DNA from: Bacillota bacterium
GTDB taxonomy: Bacteria > Bacillota > UBA4882 > UBA8346
Assembly: GCA_023415835.1 (NCBI GenBank)
Contig: JAEZJK010000082.1
Span: 1-55,225, forward strand
Direction: 5' to 3'
Length of the DNA stretch: 55,225 nucleotides
Part shown: positions 24,646-33,012 of the stretch, one piece after another
How the letters are laid out: every line of letters begins with the position of its first letter
Numbering within the stretch: position 1 is the first letter of the stretch
Translations under genes and position numbers: made by a program
Notes under the pieces: generated by a model
Told to the model about the DNA's origin: nothing
Seen by the model: the letters and a program-made list of their open reading frames with translations, nothing else
Database searches by the model: none

Positions 24646-25237
24646 GGAGAACTCCTTTTCATTTTTTTAATAATTTTATTTTACTTTATAAGATAGGGAT
24701 TTTCGCATACTACCTTTTCTTTATTATAAGAAAACCATTCTAAACAAAAACTAAACAGATACTTGAAAAAACCGTAGAATTAAATTAAATATGATTTCCT
24801 GAAAAGCCTCTGGTTAAAAGGGATTAAACAATAACTTTAATCTCAACATCGTGGCTTATTGGCAAAAAACAGCGCCTTGAAAAATCGAGACAAAAGAACC
24901 CGGAGTCTTTTCTCCAGGTTCATCACTAAGAAATGTAGGACAATCGCTGGTTTCCTTGAGTCTTGCCGTTTCCTTGCGTTTATCCTGCCGTTTTCTAAGG
25001 TTTTCGTTGTGTTTCAATGGTTTGGCGGCTTTTCAATAACCTCTACTTTAGGAGCCTTATCTGGGACTTTGATTAATGCAGTCGAATAAAATACCATTGG
25101 TGGATCGGAGTTGAAATGGGGATGATTATGATCGGCATTTCAATTATCTATCTTATCCAAAACTTCTTTTGTTATCCTTTACAATGATTTTAACCTATTT
25201 CCCAGTTAACCTTCTATCTATAATTTTACTGAAATTC
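24646..25237. other. intergenic stretch, possible decayed transposase tail
   Basis: 592 bp without a convincing gene. On the minus strand near 24850-24950 a frame reads …IVLHFLVMNLEKRLRVLLSRF…, which loosely resembles the C-terminus of some transposases, but it is short and unsupported. A plus-strand ORF over the same DNA has no ribosome site. Confidence 0.3.
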
Positions 25238-27364
25238 CTATTTTGAATTCGAACGGTTTCTCTGCCGTAAAGTCCGACTAGCGTTGAACACCGCCAATAC
25301 CGTCACTCCTACATCGGCAAAGACCGCTTCCCAGATGCTGGCCACACCCAAGGTCCCCAGGAAGATGAAGAACCCCTTAACCCCTAATGCCAAATAAATA
25401 TTCTGCCGGACAATACTTTTGGTTCGCCGGGCAATCTCCACCCCCAACGCCAATTTAGAAGGGGCGTCCTCCATCAGCACCACATTAGCGGCTTCAATGG
25501 CGGCGTCGCTACCTAAGCCTCCCATGGCCACTCCGATATCGGATCGGGTGAGCACCGGAGCATCATTAATCCCATCACCAACGAACGCCAGTTTCTGATG
25601 GCGGTTTTTCAACCCTTTTCCCAATTCTTCAACTTTACTGACTTTATCCTCTGGCAATAGCTCCGCATAAAAGGAGTCTATTCCCAACTCCCGGCTAACC
25701 CGTTCCGCTACGGATTTTTCATCCCCGGTTAGCATTACCGTCCGCCGGATCCCCAGTTGTTTAAGGCGGCTAATGGTTTCTTTGGCATCCTCTTTTAGTT
25801 CGTCAGAGATCAAGATATACCCGGCATACCGGCCGTCAATCGCTACATAAACGCTGGTTCCCACGACATCGCAATCTTCATGGCTTATGTTTTCCTTGTG
25901 TAATAATTGGTCATTTCCGGCCAAGACTAGATGGCCGTTTACGGTAGCGCTAATCCCATGAGCGGGAATCTCACGATAATCCAGTACTTGATCCTCGAAA
26001 ATGTTTATTCCGCTGCCAATTTCTCGATAGGCGCTCCGAATCGATTGGGCAATGGGATGATTGCTGTAAACTTCCGCTGCCGCAGCGGCAGCTAATAGTT
26101 CAGCCTGAGTAACGTTATTTTTGGGTACTATTTCCTTTACTCGGAAGGTCCCTTTGGTCAAGGTCCCTGTTTTATCAAAGGCTACCGTATCTATTTTCGC
26201 CAGCGCATCCAGGAAATTGGCCCCCTTTACCAAAATGCCGTTTCGGGAAGCGCCGCCGATCCCGCCGAAATAACCTAAGGGGATGGAAACCATTAACGCG
26301 CAGGGGCAGGAGATAACCAGCAGAATCAAAGCACGGTAAAACCATTCCCTAAAAGTTGCCCCCGGCAACAGCAACGGTGGCGTAATCGCGATCAAGGCCG
26401 CGATTCCGACTACCACAGGCGTGTAGTAATGAGAAAAAGTAGTAATAAACTGCTCGGTCGGGGCCTTCCGTTCACCAGCCTTTTCAACCAAGCCTAGTAT
26501 CCGGGCCACTGAAGAATCCTTATATGACTTGGATACTTTTACAGTCAAAAGCCCTTGCCCGTTAATCATGGCAGCCAACACTTTTTCACCTTGGGCGATT
26601 TTACGGGTGGTTGATTCCCCCGTTAAGGCCGAAGTATCCACAAAAGAGACCCCTTCGATGACCTCTCCATCTAAAGGAATCTTCTCTCCAGGTTTGACGA
26701 TAATTACCTGGCCAACTGCAACTTCTTCAGGCCTAACTTGCCGCGTTTCACCGTTTTCTCTCAAATTGGCGTATTCCGGCTGGATATTCAATAGGGCTGT
26801 TATGGACCGCCGGGAACGGTTGACCGCCCGGTTTTGAAAGTATTCACCCACTGCGTAAAAGAGCATTACTCCGGCTGCTTCGGGTAATTGATGAATGGCG
26901 ATTGCCCCGCCGGTGGCTATTGTCATTAGGAAACTCTCATCAAACAGTTGGCCGCGAATCAACCTTTTCGCCGCGCTGGCGACTACCGGCCAACCCACCA
27001 TGAAATAGGCCATGAGTAAAACAGCATACTCTGCCCAGGAAAATGGTGTTTGATGCAGTTGTTCATTAAAGATAAGCCCAATTATAAAAAGCGCCCCAGC
27101 GCCAGCAATCAGCCAAATTTGGCGCCGTCCTTCCGCATCCTCCGTTTCGGGGGAAACCTGGTACCCTTCAACTTTTCGTAATTTAACTTCCGGTTCCACC
27201 CGGTTAATCACCATACGGGCCTCGGTCTCCATTTTTTCCGGTAGTTCGATACTTAATGAATTAAAATTTACGTTTACATCTTCCAAGCCTTTGACTTTTC
27301 GTAGCTCCTGCTCGATTTTGGCGGCGCAATCCGGGCAATCTAACCCATTCAAAATGTAGCGCAT
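25238..27364 (-). CDS. cadA: Zn/Cd/Pb-translocating P1B-type ATPase
   Basis: 708-residue heavy-metal efflux ATPase in the cytoplasmic membrane. N-terminal HMA domain with CPDC (Cys10, Cys13); TGES phosphatase motif at 248-251; ion-binding CPC at 353-355 in TM6; phosphorylation site DKTGT (Asp397); GDGINDAP hinge; and a C-terminal FADVGVTVLAVFNA whose Asp-x-Gly in TM8 is typical of the zinc/cadmium/lead subgroup, not copper. It follows a CadC-type repressor gene by 120 bp in the same direction. Confidence 0.93.
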   Translation of the reverse strand: MRYILNGLDCPDCAAKIEQELRKVKGLEDVNVNFNSLSIELPEKMETEARMVINRVEPEVKLRKVEGYQVSPETEDAEGRRQIWLIAGAGALFIIGLIFNEQLHQTPFSWAEYAVLLMAYFMVGWPVVASAAKRLIRGQLFDESFLMTIATGGAIAIHQLPEAAGVMLFYAVGEYFQNRAVNRSRRSITALLNIQPEYANLRENGETRQVRPEEVAVGQVIIVKPGEKIPLDGEVIEGVSFVDTSALTGESTTRKIAQGEKVLAAMINGQGLLTVKVSKSYKDSSVARILGLVEKAGERKAPTEQFITTFSHYYTPVVVGIAALIAITPPLLLPGATFREWFYRALILLVISCPCALMVSIPLGYFGGIGGASRNGILVKGANFLDALAKIDTVAFDKTGTLTKGTFRVKEIVPKNNVTQAELLAAAAAAEVYSNHPIAQSIRSAYREIGSGINIFEDQVLDYREIPAHGISATVNGHLVLAGNDQLLHKENISHEDCDVVGTSVYVAIDGRYAGYILISDELKEDAKETISRLKQLGIRRTVMLTGDEKSVAERVSRELGIDSFYAELLPEDKVSKVEELGKGLKNRHQKLAFVGDGINDAPVLTRSDIGVAMGGLGSDAAIEAANVVLMEDAPSKLALGVEIARRTKSIVRQNIYLALGVKGFFIFLGTLGVASIWEAVFADVGVTVLAVFNASRTLRQRNRSNSK

Positions 27365-27484
27365 CTTTTAGCCTTCCTTCATGAAAATGTTGAAGCACCG
27401 ACGGGAATAATCACTGTTCCAAATATAGTAACTCCATATACCATTGGCTCAAGGATTAAAGCTCTGGTTGTTGAAGGTATATTA

Positions 27485-27841
27485 TTACCTTCCTTCGGTA
27501 AAATGTTCCTGAGCTTCCCGGATTAGGTTAAGTATGTGTTCATCATCCAAAGAATAATATACCATCTTGCCTTCACGGACATATTTGACCAAACGTAACA
27601 CCTTTAGCAACCGGAGATGGTGCGATACCGCCGGGAGAGTCATCTCCAGGATTGTAGCTAAATCACATACGCAAAGCCGCTGTTGAGCTAAGAGATAAAG
27701 GATTTTAGTCCGGGTTTCATCCCCCAACACCTTGAAGATCTCTGAGAGGCCGGTTACCTCCAGCGCTTTATCGCGTAGGTTTCCCACATCCGGAATAGAA
27801 GGGCAAAAATTATCACAAAGATCTGGATTTTTATTAGTCAT
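27485..27841 (-). CDS. cadC: ArsR/SmtB-family metal-sensing repressor, CadC-like
   Basis: 118-residue winged-helix repressor. Both metal sites of plasmid pI258 CadC are recognisable: an alpha3N-type set with N-terminal Cys9 and Cys13 plus Cys57 and Cys59 in RLCVCDLA, and an alpha5 set Asp100, His102, His113, Glu116 at the C-terminus. The DNA helix is AVSHHLRLLK. ATG 27841 follows GGGAGGGAG. A consensus promoter and an overlapping palindrome lie just upstream, so it probably represses itself and cadA until Cd, Pb or Zn binds. Confidence 0.93.
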   Translation of the reverse strand: MTNKNPDLCDNFCPSIPDVGNLRDKALEVTGLSEIFKVLGDETRTKILYLLAQQRLCVCDLATILEMTLPAVSHHLRLLKVLRLVKYVREGKMVYYSLDDEHILNLIREAQEHFTEGR

Positions 27842-27866
27842 TAATAGCTCCCTCCCTGAAAAAACA

Positions 27867-27884
27867 ATTAAACAATTGCTTAAT
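27867..27884 (-). promoter_or_regulatory. probable CadC operator
   Basis: 18-bp near-perfect palindrome ATTAAACAATTGCTTAAT (one mismatched base pair between half-sites), lying just downstream of the -10 box, about where transcription starts. Position and symmetry fit an ArsR/SmtB operator. Confidence 0.65.
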
Positions 27885-27888
27885 AGTT

Positions 27889-27917
27889 ATTATATTTTGG
27901 CACGGCTCATCTGTCAA
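27889..27917 (-). promoter_or_regulatory. sigma-A promoter of cadC-cadA
   Basis: On the minus strand: -35 TTGACA (27917-27912), exactly 17-base spacer, -10 TATAAT (27894-27889). Both hexamers match consensus. Confidence 0.92.
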
Positions 27918-28006
27918 GTTTAGTTAAAATAAAAATGATAGACATGGGAAATAAAAGGGTATCTATTTAGGGATGAGTAAAATGAAACCTAAAAATGAGG
28001 GTGAAG

Positions 28007-28045
28007 AAAAGGGGCTGTTTCAAGATTACTTGAACAGCCCCTTTT
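28007..28045 (-). terminator. intrinsic terminator of pgsA
   Basis: Long stem AAAAGGGGCTGTT…CAAG / CTTG…AACAGCCCCTTTT with one bulged T and a 4-base loop. It can work in both directions; it lies 12 bp past the pgsA stop. Confidence 0.9.
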
Positions 28046-28056
28046 AATCATTAACT

Positions 28057-28608
28057 TTACTTTGCCGAAAAATTCCCTTTAGAATGTTGAGTAAATGCCG
28101 TCCGCCACAACCATAAATAGTCGATTCCGGACCAAACCGTCAAGAATACCGCAAACCATAACACCCAGATACCAAATGCAAATGGTAAAACCCGATCAAG
28201 CATAATCATCGCGACCGCAATTATCTGGAAAAAAGTTTTCAATTTTCCCCAAGGACTGGCAGCAACCGATAAACCTTTCTTCCCGGCGAAATAACGTAAT
28301 ATTGTAATCAATACCTCTCTACCGATGATCACCCAGACTGCAACCCAAGGGACCCGGTTCAAATTGGCCAAAACCACTAGAGTTAGGATAATCAATACCT
28401 TATCGGCAAAAGGATCAAAGGATTTACCGAAATTTGTAATCTCCTTACGCGCCCTGGCTAAATAACCGTCAAGGCCGTCGGTAAGGCCGGCAATAATAAA
28501 AATAATTGCTGCCAGTAAATCTTTGCCCGGAATATTCCAGAACAAAATTCCGACGCAAACGAGAGCCAGAATAATCCGTAAAGCTGTTATCCAATTTGAT
28601 AAATTCAT
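28057..28608 (-). CDS. pgsA: CDP-diacylglycerol--glycerol-3-phosphate 3-phosphatidyltransferase
   Basis: 183-residue membrane enzyme that makes phosphatidylglycerol phosphate, the first step to phosphatidylglycerol and cardiolipin. The CDP-alcohol phosphotransferase signature reads DGLDGYLAR followed by GKSFDPFADK, with the four expected aspartates. Several hydrophobic helices. ATG 28608 is selected because GGAGG lies 7 bases upstream; the frame is open to 28641. It follows rimO, an order common in clostridia. Confidence 0.95.
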   Translation of the reverse strand: MNLSNWITALRIILALVCVGILFWNIPGKDLLAAIIFIIAGLTDGLDGYLARARKEITNFGKSFDPFADKVLIILTLVVLANLNRVPWVAVWVIIGREVLITILRYFAGKKGLSVAASPWGKLKTFFQIIAVAMIMLDRVLPFAFGIWVLWFAVFLTVWSGIDYLWLWRTAFTQHSKGNFSAK

Positions 28609-28749
28609 AATAATTCCTCCAAATTCACTATTCTCAGTCACTTTACAGTTGCTAGTTTAAAGTCGGAAGCAGCTTTAATATCTATTTTTACCTACTAGTA
28701 CATTGCGTTTCGGTTATTATTGTCCCCTCCCGGCTAGCCGGGAGGATTA

Positions 28750-30096
28750 CTAGTTTTTAGTATTGTCGTTAGTAACAATTTCTTGGGCTGTCAGGTTATA
28801 AACATCGCTACCGGTGATCCGGGCATTAATAAATTCTCCTGGTTGTCGGCTGGTTTTCTCCAGATAAATTACTCCATCCACATCGGGGGCGAAGGCAGAA
28901 GAACGGCTCACCGCCCTCCCGTCCGGAAGGATTTTATCGATTAAAACCATAGCCTCTTTTCCAATTTGACCGGCTAAAAACTTGGCGGAAATTTTCCCCT
29001 GTTCCTCAAGGAGAATCTCCCGGCGGCGCTCTTTCTCCTCCTCGCTGACCTGAGGAGTAAGAGAAAAGGCCCTAGTACCTTCTTCGCGGCTATAGGCAAA
29101 AACTCCTGCATGTTGAAATAGGCCTTCACTTATAAAATCTGCTAATTCCCCGAACTCGGCCTCGGTTTCCGATGGGAAACCAACAATAAAAGAGGTCCGT
29201 AGGACCAGGTCCGGAACTATCTCCTTTATTAAGGCGAGTTTTTCCCGAAGCTGATCCGGTTGCTCGCTCCGGTTCATCAATCGTAAAATCCTGCCATTAA
29301 TATGCTGGAGCGGCAGATCCAAATAGTGACAGATGCTCGGTTCTTTGGCAATTAGCTTTAACAGCCCGAGATCAACCCCGGAAGGGTAAGCGTATAATAG
29401 CCGAATCCATTGAGGTTTGGCCTCGGTAATCAACCTTTCCAATAAACTTTCCAAGTTTGCTTTTGATTCTAGGTCTCTTCCGTACATCGTCAAATCTTGG
29501 GCGATCAAATTAAATTCTTTAACGCCGCGGTCAACCATCCGTTTAACTTCGGTGACAATCGAATCCGGACTGACGCTGCGAAACCTTCCTTTAATTAAGG
29601 GAATAGCGCAATAAGCGCAATTATGGCTACAACCCTCAGCAACTTTAATAAATGTGGTATGCTTAAAAGTAGCTTGCCAACGGGGCAAATTGGCCTCATT
29701 TAGAAAAGGGGAGGCGGCGAAGTCCGATTCTACAATGGGCTTCTCCCCATTAACCAAATCAGCAATCCGTCCGATCTGCCCCAACCCTATCCATAAATCA
29801 ACTTCGGGTAATTCTTTGATCAAATCGTTAGCATAACGTTGAACCAGGCAACCGGCAACCACCAGCTTACGGCATTTACCCTGATTCGGCTTTTTATATT
29901 CAGCCATTCTTAAAATTTCATCAATCGATTCCTGTTTAGCGGATTCTATAAAACCACAGGTATTTACCAGTATTATCTCCGCTTGAGTAAAATCGGGAGT
30001 ATATTCCCAACCCGCCTCGGTTAATTGGCCGAGCATAATCTCGGTATCAACCAAATTTTTAGCGCATCCCAATGATGTTACCGCAATTTTTCGCAT
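28750..30096 (-). CDS. rimO: ribosomal protein S12 methylthiotransferase RimO
   Basis: 448-residue radical-SAM enzyme that adds a methylthio group to an aspartate of ribosomal protein S12. N-terminal UPF0004 domain with SLGCAKNLVDTE (Cys11), radical-SAM cluster EGCSHNCAYCAIP, and a C-terminal TRAM domain. The GCAKNLVD motif separates it from MiaB. ATG 30096 is used; an in-frame TTG directly before it is possible. The ribosome site is weak. Upstream DNA carries a 95-bp fold-back repeat. Confidence 0.96.
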   Translation of the reverse strand: MRKIAVTSLGCAKNLVDTEIMLGQLTEAGWEYTPDFTQAEIILVNTCGFIESAKQESIDEILRMAEYKKPNQGKCRKLVVAGCLVQRYANDLIKELPEVDLWIGLGQIGRIADLVNGEKPIVESDFAASPFLNEANLPRWQATFKHTTFIKVAEGCSHNCAYCAIPLIKGRFRSVSPDSIVTEVKRMVDRGVKEFNLIAQDLTMYGRDLESKANLESLLERLITEAKPQWIRLLYAYPSGVDLGLLKLIAKEPSICHYLDLPLQHINGRILRLMNRSEQPDQLREKLALIKEIVPDLVLRTSFIVGFPSETEAEFGELADFISEGLFQHAGVFAYSREEGTRAFSLTPQVSEEEKERRREILLEEQGKISAKFLAGQIGKEAMVLIDKILPDGRAVSRSSAFAPDVDGVIYLEKTSRQPGEFINARITGSDVYNLTAQEIVTNDNTKN

Positions 30097-30135
30097 CAAA
30101 ACCCGCTTTCTCCCATGTAATGCCTAGTATTAATT

Positions 30136-30230
30136 CCAAGTTGCATTCAAAGTGCAACTATAGATTGTGTTCTCTCCGCAGCATTGCTGCGTTCCACACA
30201 AAAGTTGCACTATAATTGAATGCAACTTGG
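30136..30230. repeat. 95-bp fold-back element, copy 1
   Basis: Ends are 15-bp perfect inverted repeats, CCAAGTTGCATTCAA and its complement; inside, AGTGCAACT pairs with AGTTGCACT, TTGTGT with ACACAA, and the centre CGCAGCATTGCTGCG is itself a palindrome. The whole unit folds as one hairpin. Copy 2 at 42216-42310 is inverted and differs at one base. Confidence 0.92.
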
Positions 30231-30284
30231 TATCAGATGTTTACGGCTTGGAAATATTATACCAAAAGTGCAGTTTGAATACAA

Positions 30285-30328
30285 AATAAAAATTCTGGTT
30301 TAAAGCTTAAGCCGCCTCTAACCAGAAT
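30285..30328 (-). terminator. terminator-like inverted repeat after the TPR gene
   Basis: ATTCTGGTT (30292-30300) / AACCAGAAT (30320-30328), 9 bp with a 19-base loop, and TTTTATTTT on the minus strand. Confidence 0.65.
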
Positions 30329-30367
30329 CGATCTTAATCTATAACGTTGAGCCTTGATCTTTAAAAA

Positions 30368-30790
30368 TTATTTTGCAAACCGTTCTTTTAAGATTTTGAC
30401 TACCGGGTATTCAGGCTTAAGTTCGGCTGCTTTATTCAAAGCCCTAAACCCAGCTTGATAGTCTTGTTTGTCTCCCAATTTCTCATAACGCTCCAGATAT
30501 ATCCTTGCCAGGAATAGCCAGGTCATACTATGCTCTCTATCATTTCGTAAAGCTTGTTGATAAAAATCAATAGCAGCTTCCGGATTATGGCGGCGTTCAG
30601 ATAACATCCCGAGATTATGTAGGATATCCGCCCGTAGTTCCGGGGTAATCTTGGCTCCGGACTCACTTAAGCTTAATACTTTATGGTATAAACTTTCCGC
30701 GATATCTAGGCATCCTCTTGCCAAATATACATTGGCTTTGGCATATAGTAAATTGGGATCCTCATGTAAAGCAGGAACCAGTTTTAACAT
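30368..30790 (-). CDS. tetratricopeptide repeat protein
   Basis: 140-residue soluble protein made of TPR-type helical pairs (ANVYLARGCLDIAESLYHKV, then ILHNLGMLSERRHNPEAAID, then WLFLARIYLERYEKLG, then AGFRALNKAAELKPEYP). A scaffold for protein contacts; no partner is evident. ATG 30790 has AGAGGTGA 5 bases upstream, preferred over GTG 30799. It stands alone with its own terminator. Confidence 0.75.
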   Translation of the reverse strand: MLKLVPALHEDPNLLYAKANVYLARGCLDIAESLYHKVLSLSESGAKITPELRADILHNLGMLSERRHNPEAAIDFYQQALRNDREHSMTWLFLARIYLERYEKLGDKQDYQAGFRALNKAAELKPEYPVVKILKERFAK

Positions 30791-30999
30791 GGGAATCACC
30801 TCTAAACTATAGTTTCGGTAAAATATCCGAATATCCTTTTTTATGTTGTAAATTTGTGGTAAAAAATTTAAAGTTTAAATTTAATATTCGACAATAAATC
30901 AAGGGTTAAAAACTTATTCCCCCTATTTGATAAAAGTCACCAACTCGAAAGGTTAAGAATGCCCGTGCCTGGATGAACCCTTTGGAAAAGTAAGGGAGG

Positions 31000-31587
31000 T
31001 CACTTATTCAGGTTCATCCCGATTAATTCCGGATAAAGATAGTGGTAAATTTTTTTGTAGAATAAGATCTTGATTAAATACTTTTTTGTTTCCGGAAAAG
31101 GTATTTGCTCGATTTTTACCGAATCGCCGTTCCAAACCCCCTCACGGACCCACTGGGATACGTTCCGATGACCGGCATTATATGACGCCAATGCTAGATA
31201 ATCGTTGCCGTCATTTATCCTCTTTAAATAAGCCAAATACCAAGTCCCAATCATCAAGTTTTTCTCGGGATCCATCAATTCTTTCAAAGTAAAATCCTCG
31301 ATTCCCAGCTCTGTGGCTCCCCATTCACCGGTCCTGGGCATGATCTGCATTAATCCCATCGCCCCTTTATGTGAAACCGCTTTAGGGTTAAAACCGCTTT
31401 CAACAAAGATCATAGCTCCAACCAGAGAGGGGCTGAGTTGATGGATCTGGCTGTACTTGATAATCTCCGCTTGGTAATTTATGATGAAAAATACCTTTAA
31501 AATGGGTTTATGCCATAAGATCATAAACATTACTAAAAGCAATAACCAGCCCCGGTTACCCGCCCGCTGCTCCCGCAATCGGATCAC
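31000..31587 (-). CDS. membrane-anchored lytic transglycosylase (SLT domain)
   Basis: 195-residue enzyme that cleaves peptidoglycan to 1,6-anhydro-muropeptides outside the membrane. One N-terminal membrane segment (about residues 13-36), then a lysozyme-like SLT domain with catalytic Glu63 in FVESGFNP, GLMQIMP and ASYNAG. The GTG start overlaps the coaE stop (GTGA), so translation is probably coupled. The coaE-slt arrangement is usual in clostridia. Confidence 0.92.
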   Translation of the reverse strand: MIRLREQRAGNRGWLLLLVMFMILWHKPILKVFFIINYQAEIIKYSQIHQLSPSLVGAMIFVESGFNPKAVSHKGAMGLMQIMPRTGEWGATELGIEDFTLKELMDPEKNLMIGTWYLAYLKRINDGNDYLALASYNAGHRNVSQWVREGVWNGDSVKIEQIPFPETKKYLIKILFYKKIYHYLYPELIGMNLNK

Positions 31588-32174
31588 TCCAAAGTTTTTA
31601 GCAAAATAGATACTTGTTCCGCTAAAGAATCCAAACCGTTATTATTATCAATTACTGCATCCGCTCTTTTTTCTTTCTCCTCAAGTTGTATTTGGGATGC
31701 GATCCTTTCTTTCGCTTGATCCTCTGTAAGGTGGTCCCTTTCTAGTAATCGCTGCTTCTGGCGCTCAAGCGTGGAGCTAACAACCCAAACCTGATCAAAT
31801 AGCCCCATCAACCCAACTTCGAATAGTAAAGGCACTTCAACCACGGTAATTTTATGCCCAAGTTTAGAACATCGTTCAAGCCCTTGTTTAATCCCATTAA
31901 TTACTATCGGATGGACAATCCCCTCTAACCTTTTGCGGGCAATATCATCCTTAAAAACTATTTCCCCTAAAAGCCGGCGGTTAACTTCTCCGTCCGGCAG
32001 CAGAATCCGGGAACCAAATTCGGCTACAATTTTATCATAACCCGGTTCTCCGGGCATCATCGCCTGATGGGCCAAGGCGTCGGAGCTAATAACCTCGACC
32101 CCTTTTTGACGCAAAATTTTTCCTACAGTTGATTTACCGGTAGCGACCCCTCCGGTAAGCCCAATCGCAATCAT
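31584..32174 (-). CDS. coaE: dephospho-CoA kinase
   Basis: Last step of coenzyme A synthesis: phosphorylation of the ribose 3'-hydroxyl of dephospho-CoA. P-loop GGVATGKS at residues 8-15, then SSDALAHQ and EVPLLFEVGL, typical of CoaE. 196 residues. ATG 32174 has GGGGAGG 8 bases upstream; the frame extends to 32213 inside mutM but without a better start. It lies 17 bp after mutM and overlaps the lytic transglycosylase start. Confidence 0.96.
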   Translation of the reverse strand: MIAIGLTGGVATGKSTVGKILRQKGVEVISSDALAHQAMMPGEPGYDKIVAEFGSRILLPDGEVNRRLLGEIVFKDDIARKRLEGIVHPIVINGIKQGLERCSKLGHKITVVEVPLLFEVGLMGLFDQVWVVSSTLERQKQRLLERDHLTEDQAKERIASQIQLEEKEKRADAVIDNNNGLDSLAEQVSILLKTLE

Positions 32175-32191
32175 CCGGTCCGCCTCCCCGC

Positions 32192-33010
32192 TCATTTCTG
32201 ACAAAGGGGGCAAAAATGAGTCCCTCTACCGCCATAACTCATTTTAACTATTAAGCCGCCGCAATTGGGACAGGTTTTTCCTTTTTGCCCATACACCCTC
32301 AACCGGTCCTGATAGGAACCAGCCCGGCCATCACCGTCGCGATAATCCCGAAGAGTGGTGCCGCGGGATTCAATCCCCTCGCCCAAGACCTGTCGGATCG
32401 CGAGGTACAGCGCATCGATTTCAGCTTCGGTTAAGGAATTTACCGGACGGGCAGGATGGATTCCTGCCACGAAAAGGGCTTCATCGGCATAGATGTTCCC
32501 AATTCCAGCAATGATCTCTTGATTTAGCAATGCCTTTTTAACCGCTAAATTTCTGCGCCCAAACCGGTTTTTTAATACTAAGGCCGTGAATTCAGGGCTT
32601 AACGGCTCTGGACCGATTTTAAGGAGTGACGGAGGCGGAGCCCCTTTTTCAAAAATAAAAACCTTACCGAACTTTCGCTGATCACGGAATCGAAGTTCCA
32701 TGCCATTATCCAATAACAATCTGAAATAGGTTGCTTTGCTAAGCGGTTCATTAGCTTTTTCCACCGATAACTGGCCGGTCATGCGCAGATGGATGCCAAT
32801 GGTCAATCCTTCCGATAATTCTAATAATAGATACTTACCCCGCCGCTTCAGGCCATCAATTTTTTCCCCGGATACCCGGGAAAGGAACTCCTCAATTGTA
32901 ATCCCTAACAACATCTTTCCATGGAGGACCTCACCCGAGACAATCCTCTCTCCTACTAATTTGGGAAGCAGTGTTAACCGTATGGTCTCAACTTCCGGAA
33001 GTTCCGGCAC
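32192..33010 (-). CDS. mutM: formamidopyrimidine-DNA glycosylase
   Basis: Bifunctional glycosylase/AP lyase that removes 8-oxoguanine and formamidopyrimidines. N-terminal catalytic PELPEVET (the Pro becomes residue 1), a conserved lysine in KRRGKYLLLEL, the helix-two-turn-helix GIGNIYADEALF, and a C-terminal zinc finger CPNCGG … HFCPLCQK. 272 residues. GTG start at 33010 behind GGAGG with 7 bases. Two bases separate it from polA; polA-mutM-coaE is a conserved repair/CoA cluster. Confidence 0.97.
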   Translation of the reverse strand: MPELPEVETIRLTLLPKLVGERIVSGEVLHGKMLLGITIEEFLSRVSGEKIDGLKRRGKYLLLELSEGLTIGIHLRMTGQLSVEKANEPLSKATYFRLLLDNGMELRFRDQRKFGKVFIFEKGAPPPSLLKIGPEPLSPEFTALVLKNRFGRRNLAVKKALLNQEIIAGIGNIYADEALFVAGIHPARPVNSLTEAEIDALYLAIRQVLGEGIESRGTTLRDYRDGDGRAGSYQDRLRVYGQKGKTCPNCGGLIVKMSYGGRGTHFCPLCQK

Positions 33011-33012
33011 AA

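Noticed and set aside
24859..25089. 76-codon plus-strand ORF
   Set aside because: Starts at TTG without a ribosome site, composition is unlike a folded protein, and the minus strand over the same DNA looks as much like sequence debris.
30970..31019. 9-bp inverted repeat GGATGAACC / GGTTCATCC at the end of the transglycosylase gene as terminator
   Set aside because: The loop is about 32 bases and there is no T tract; half of it is inside the coding sequence.
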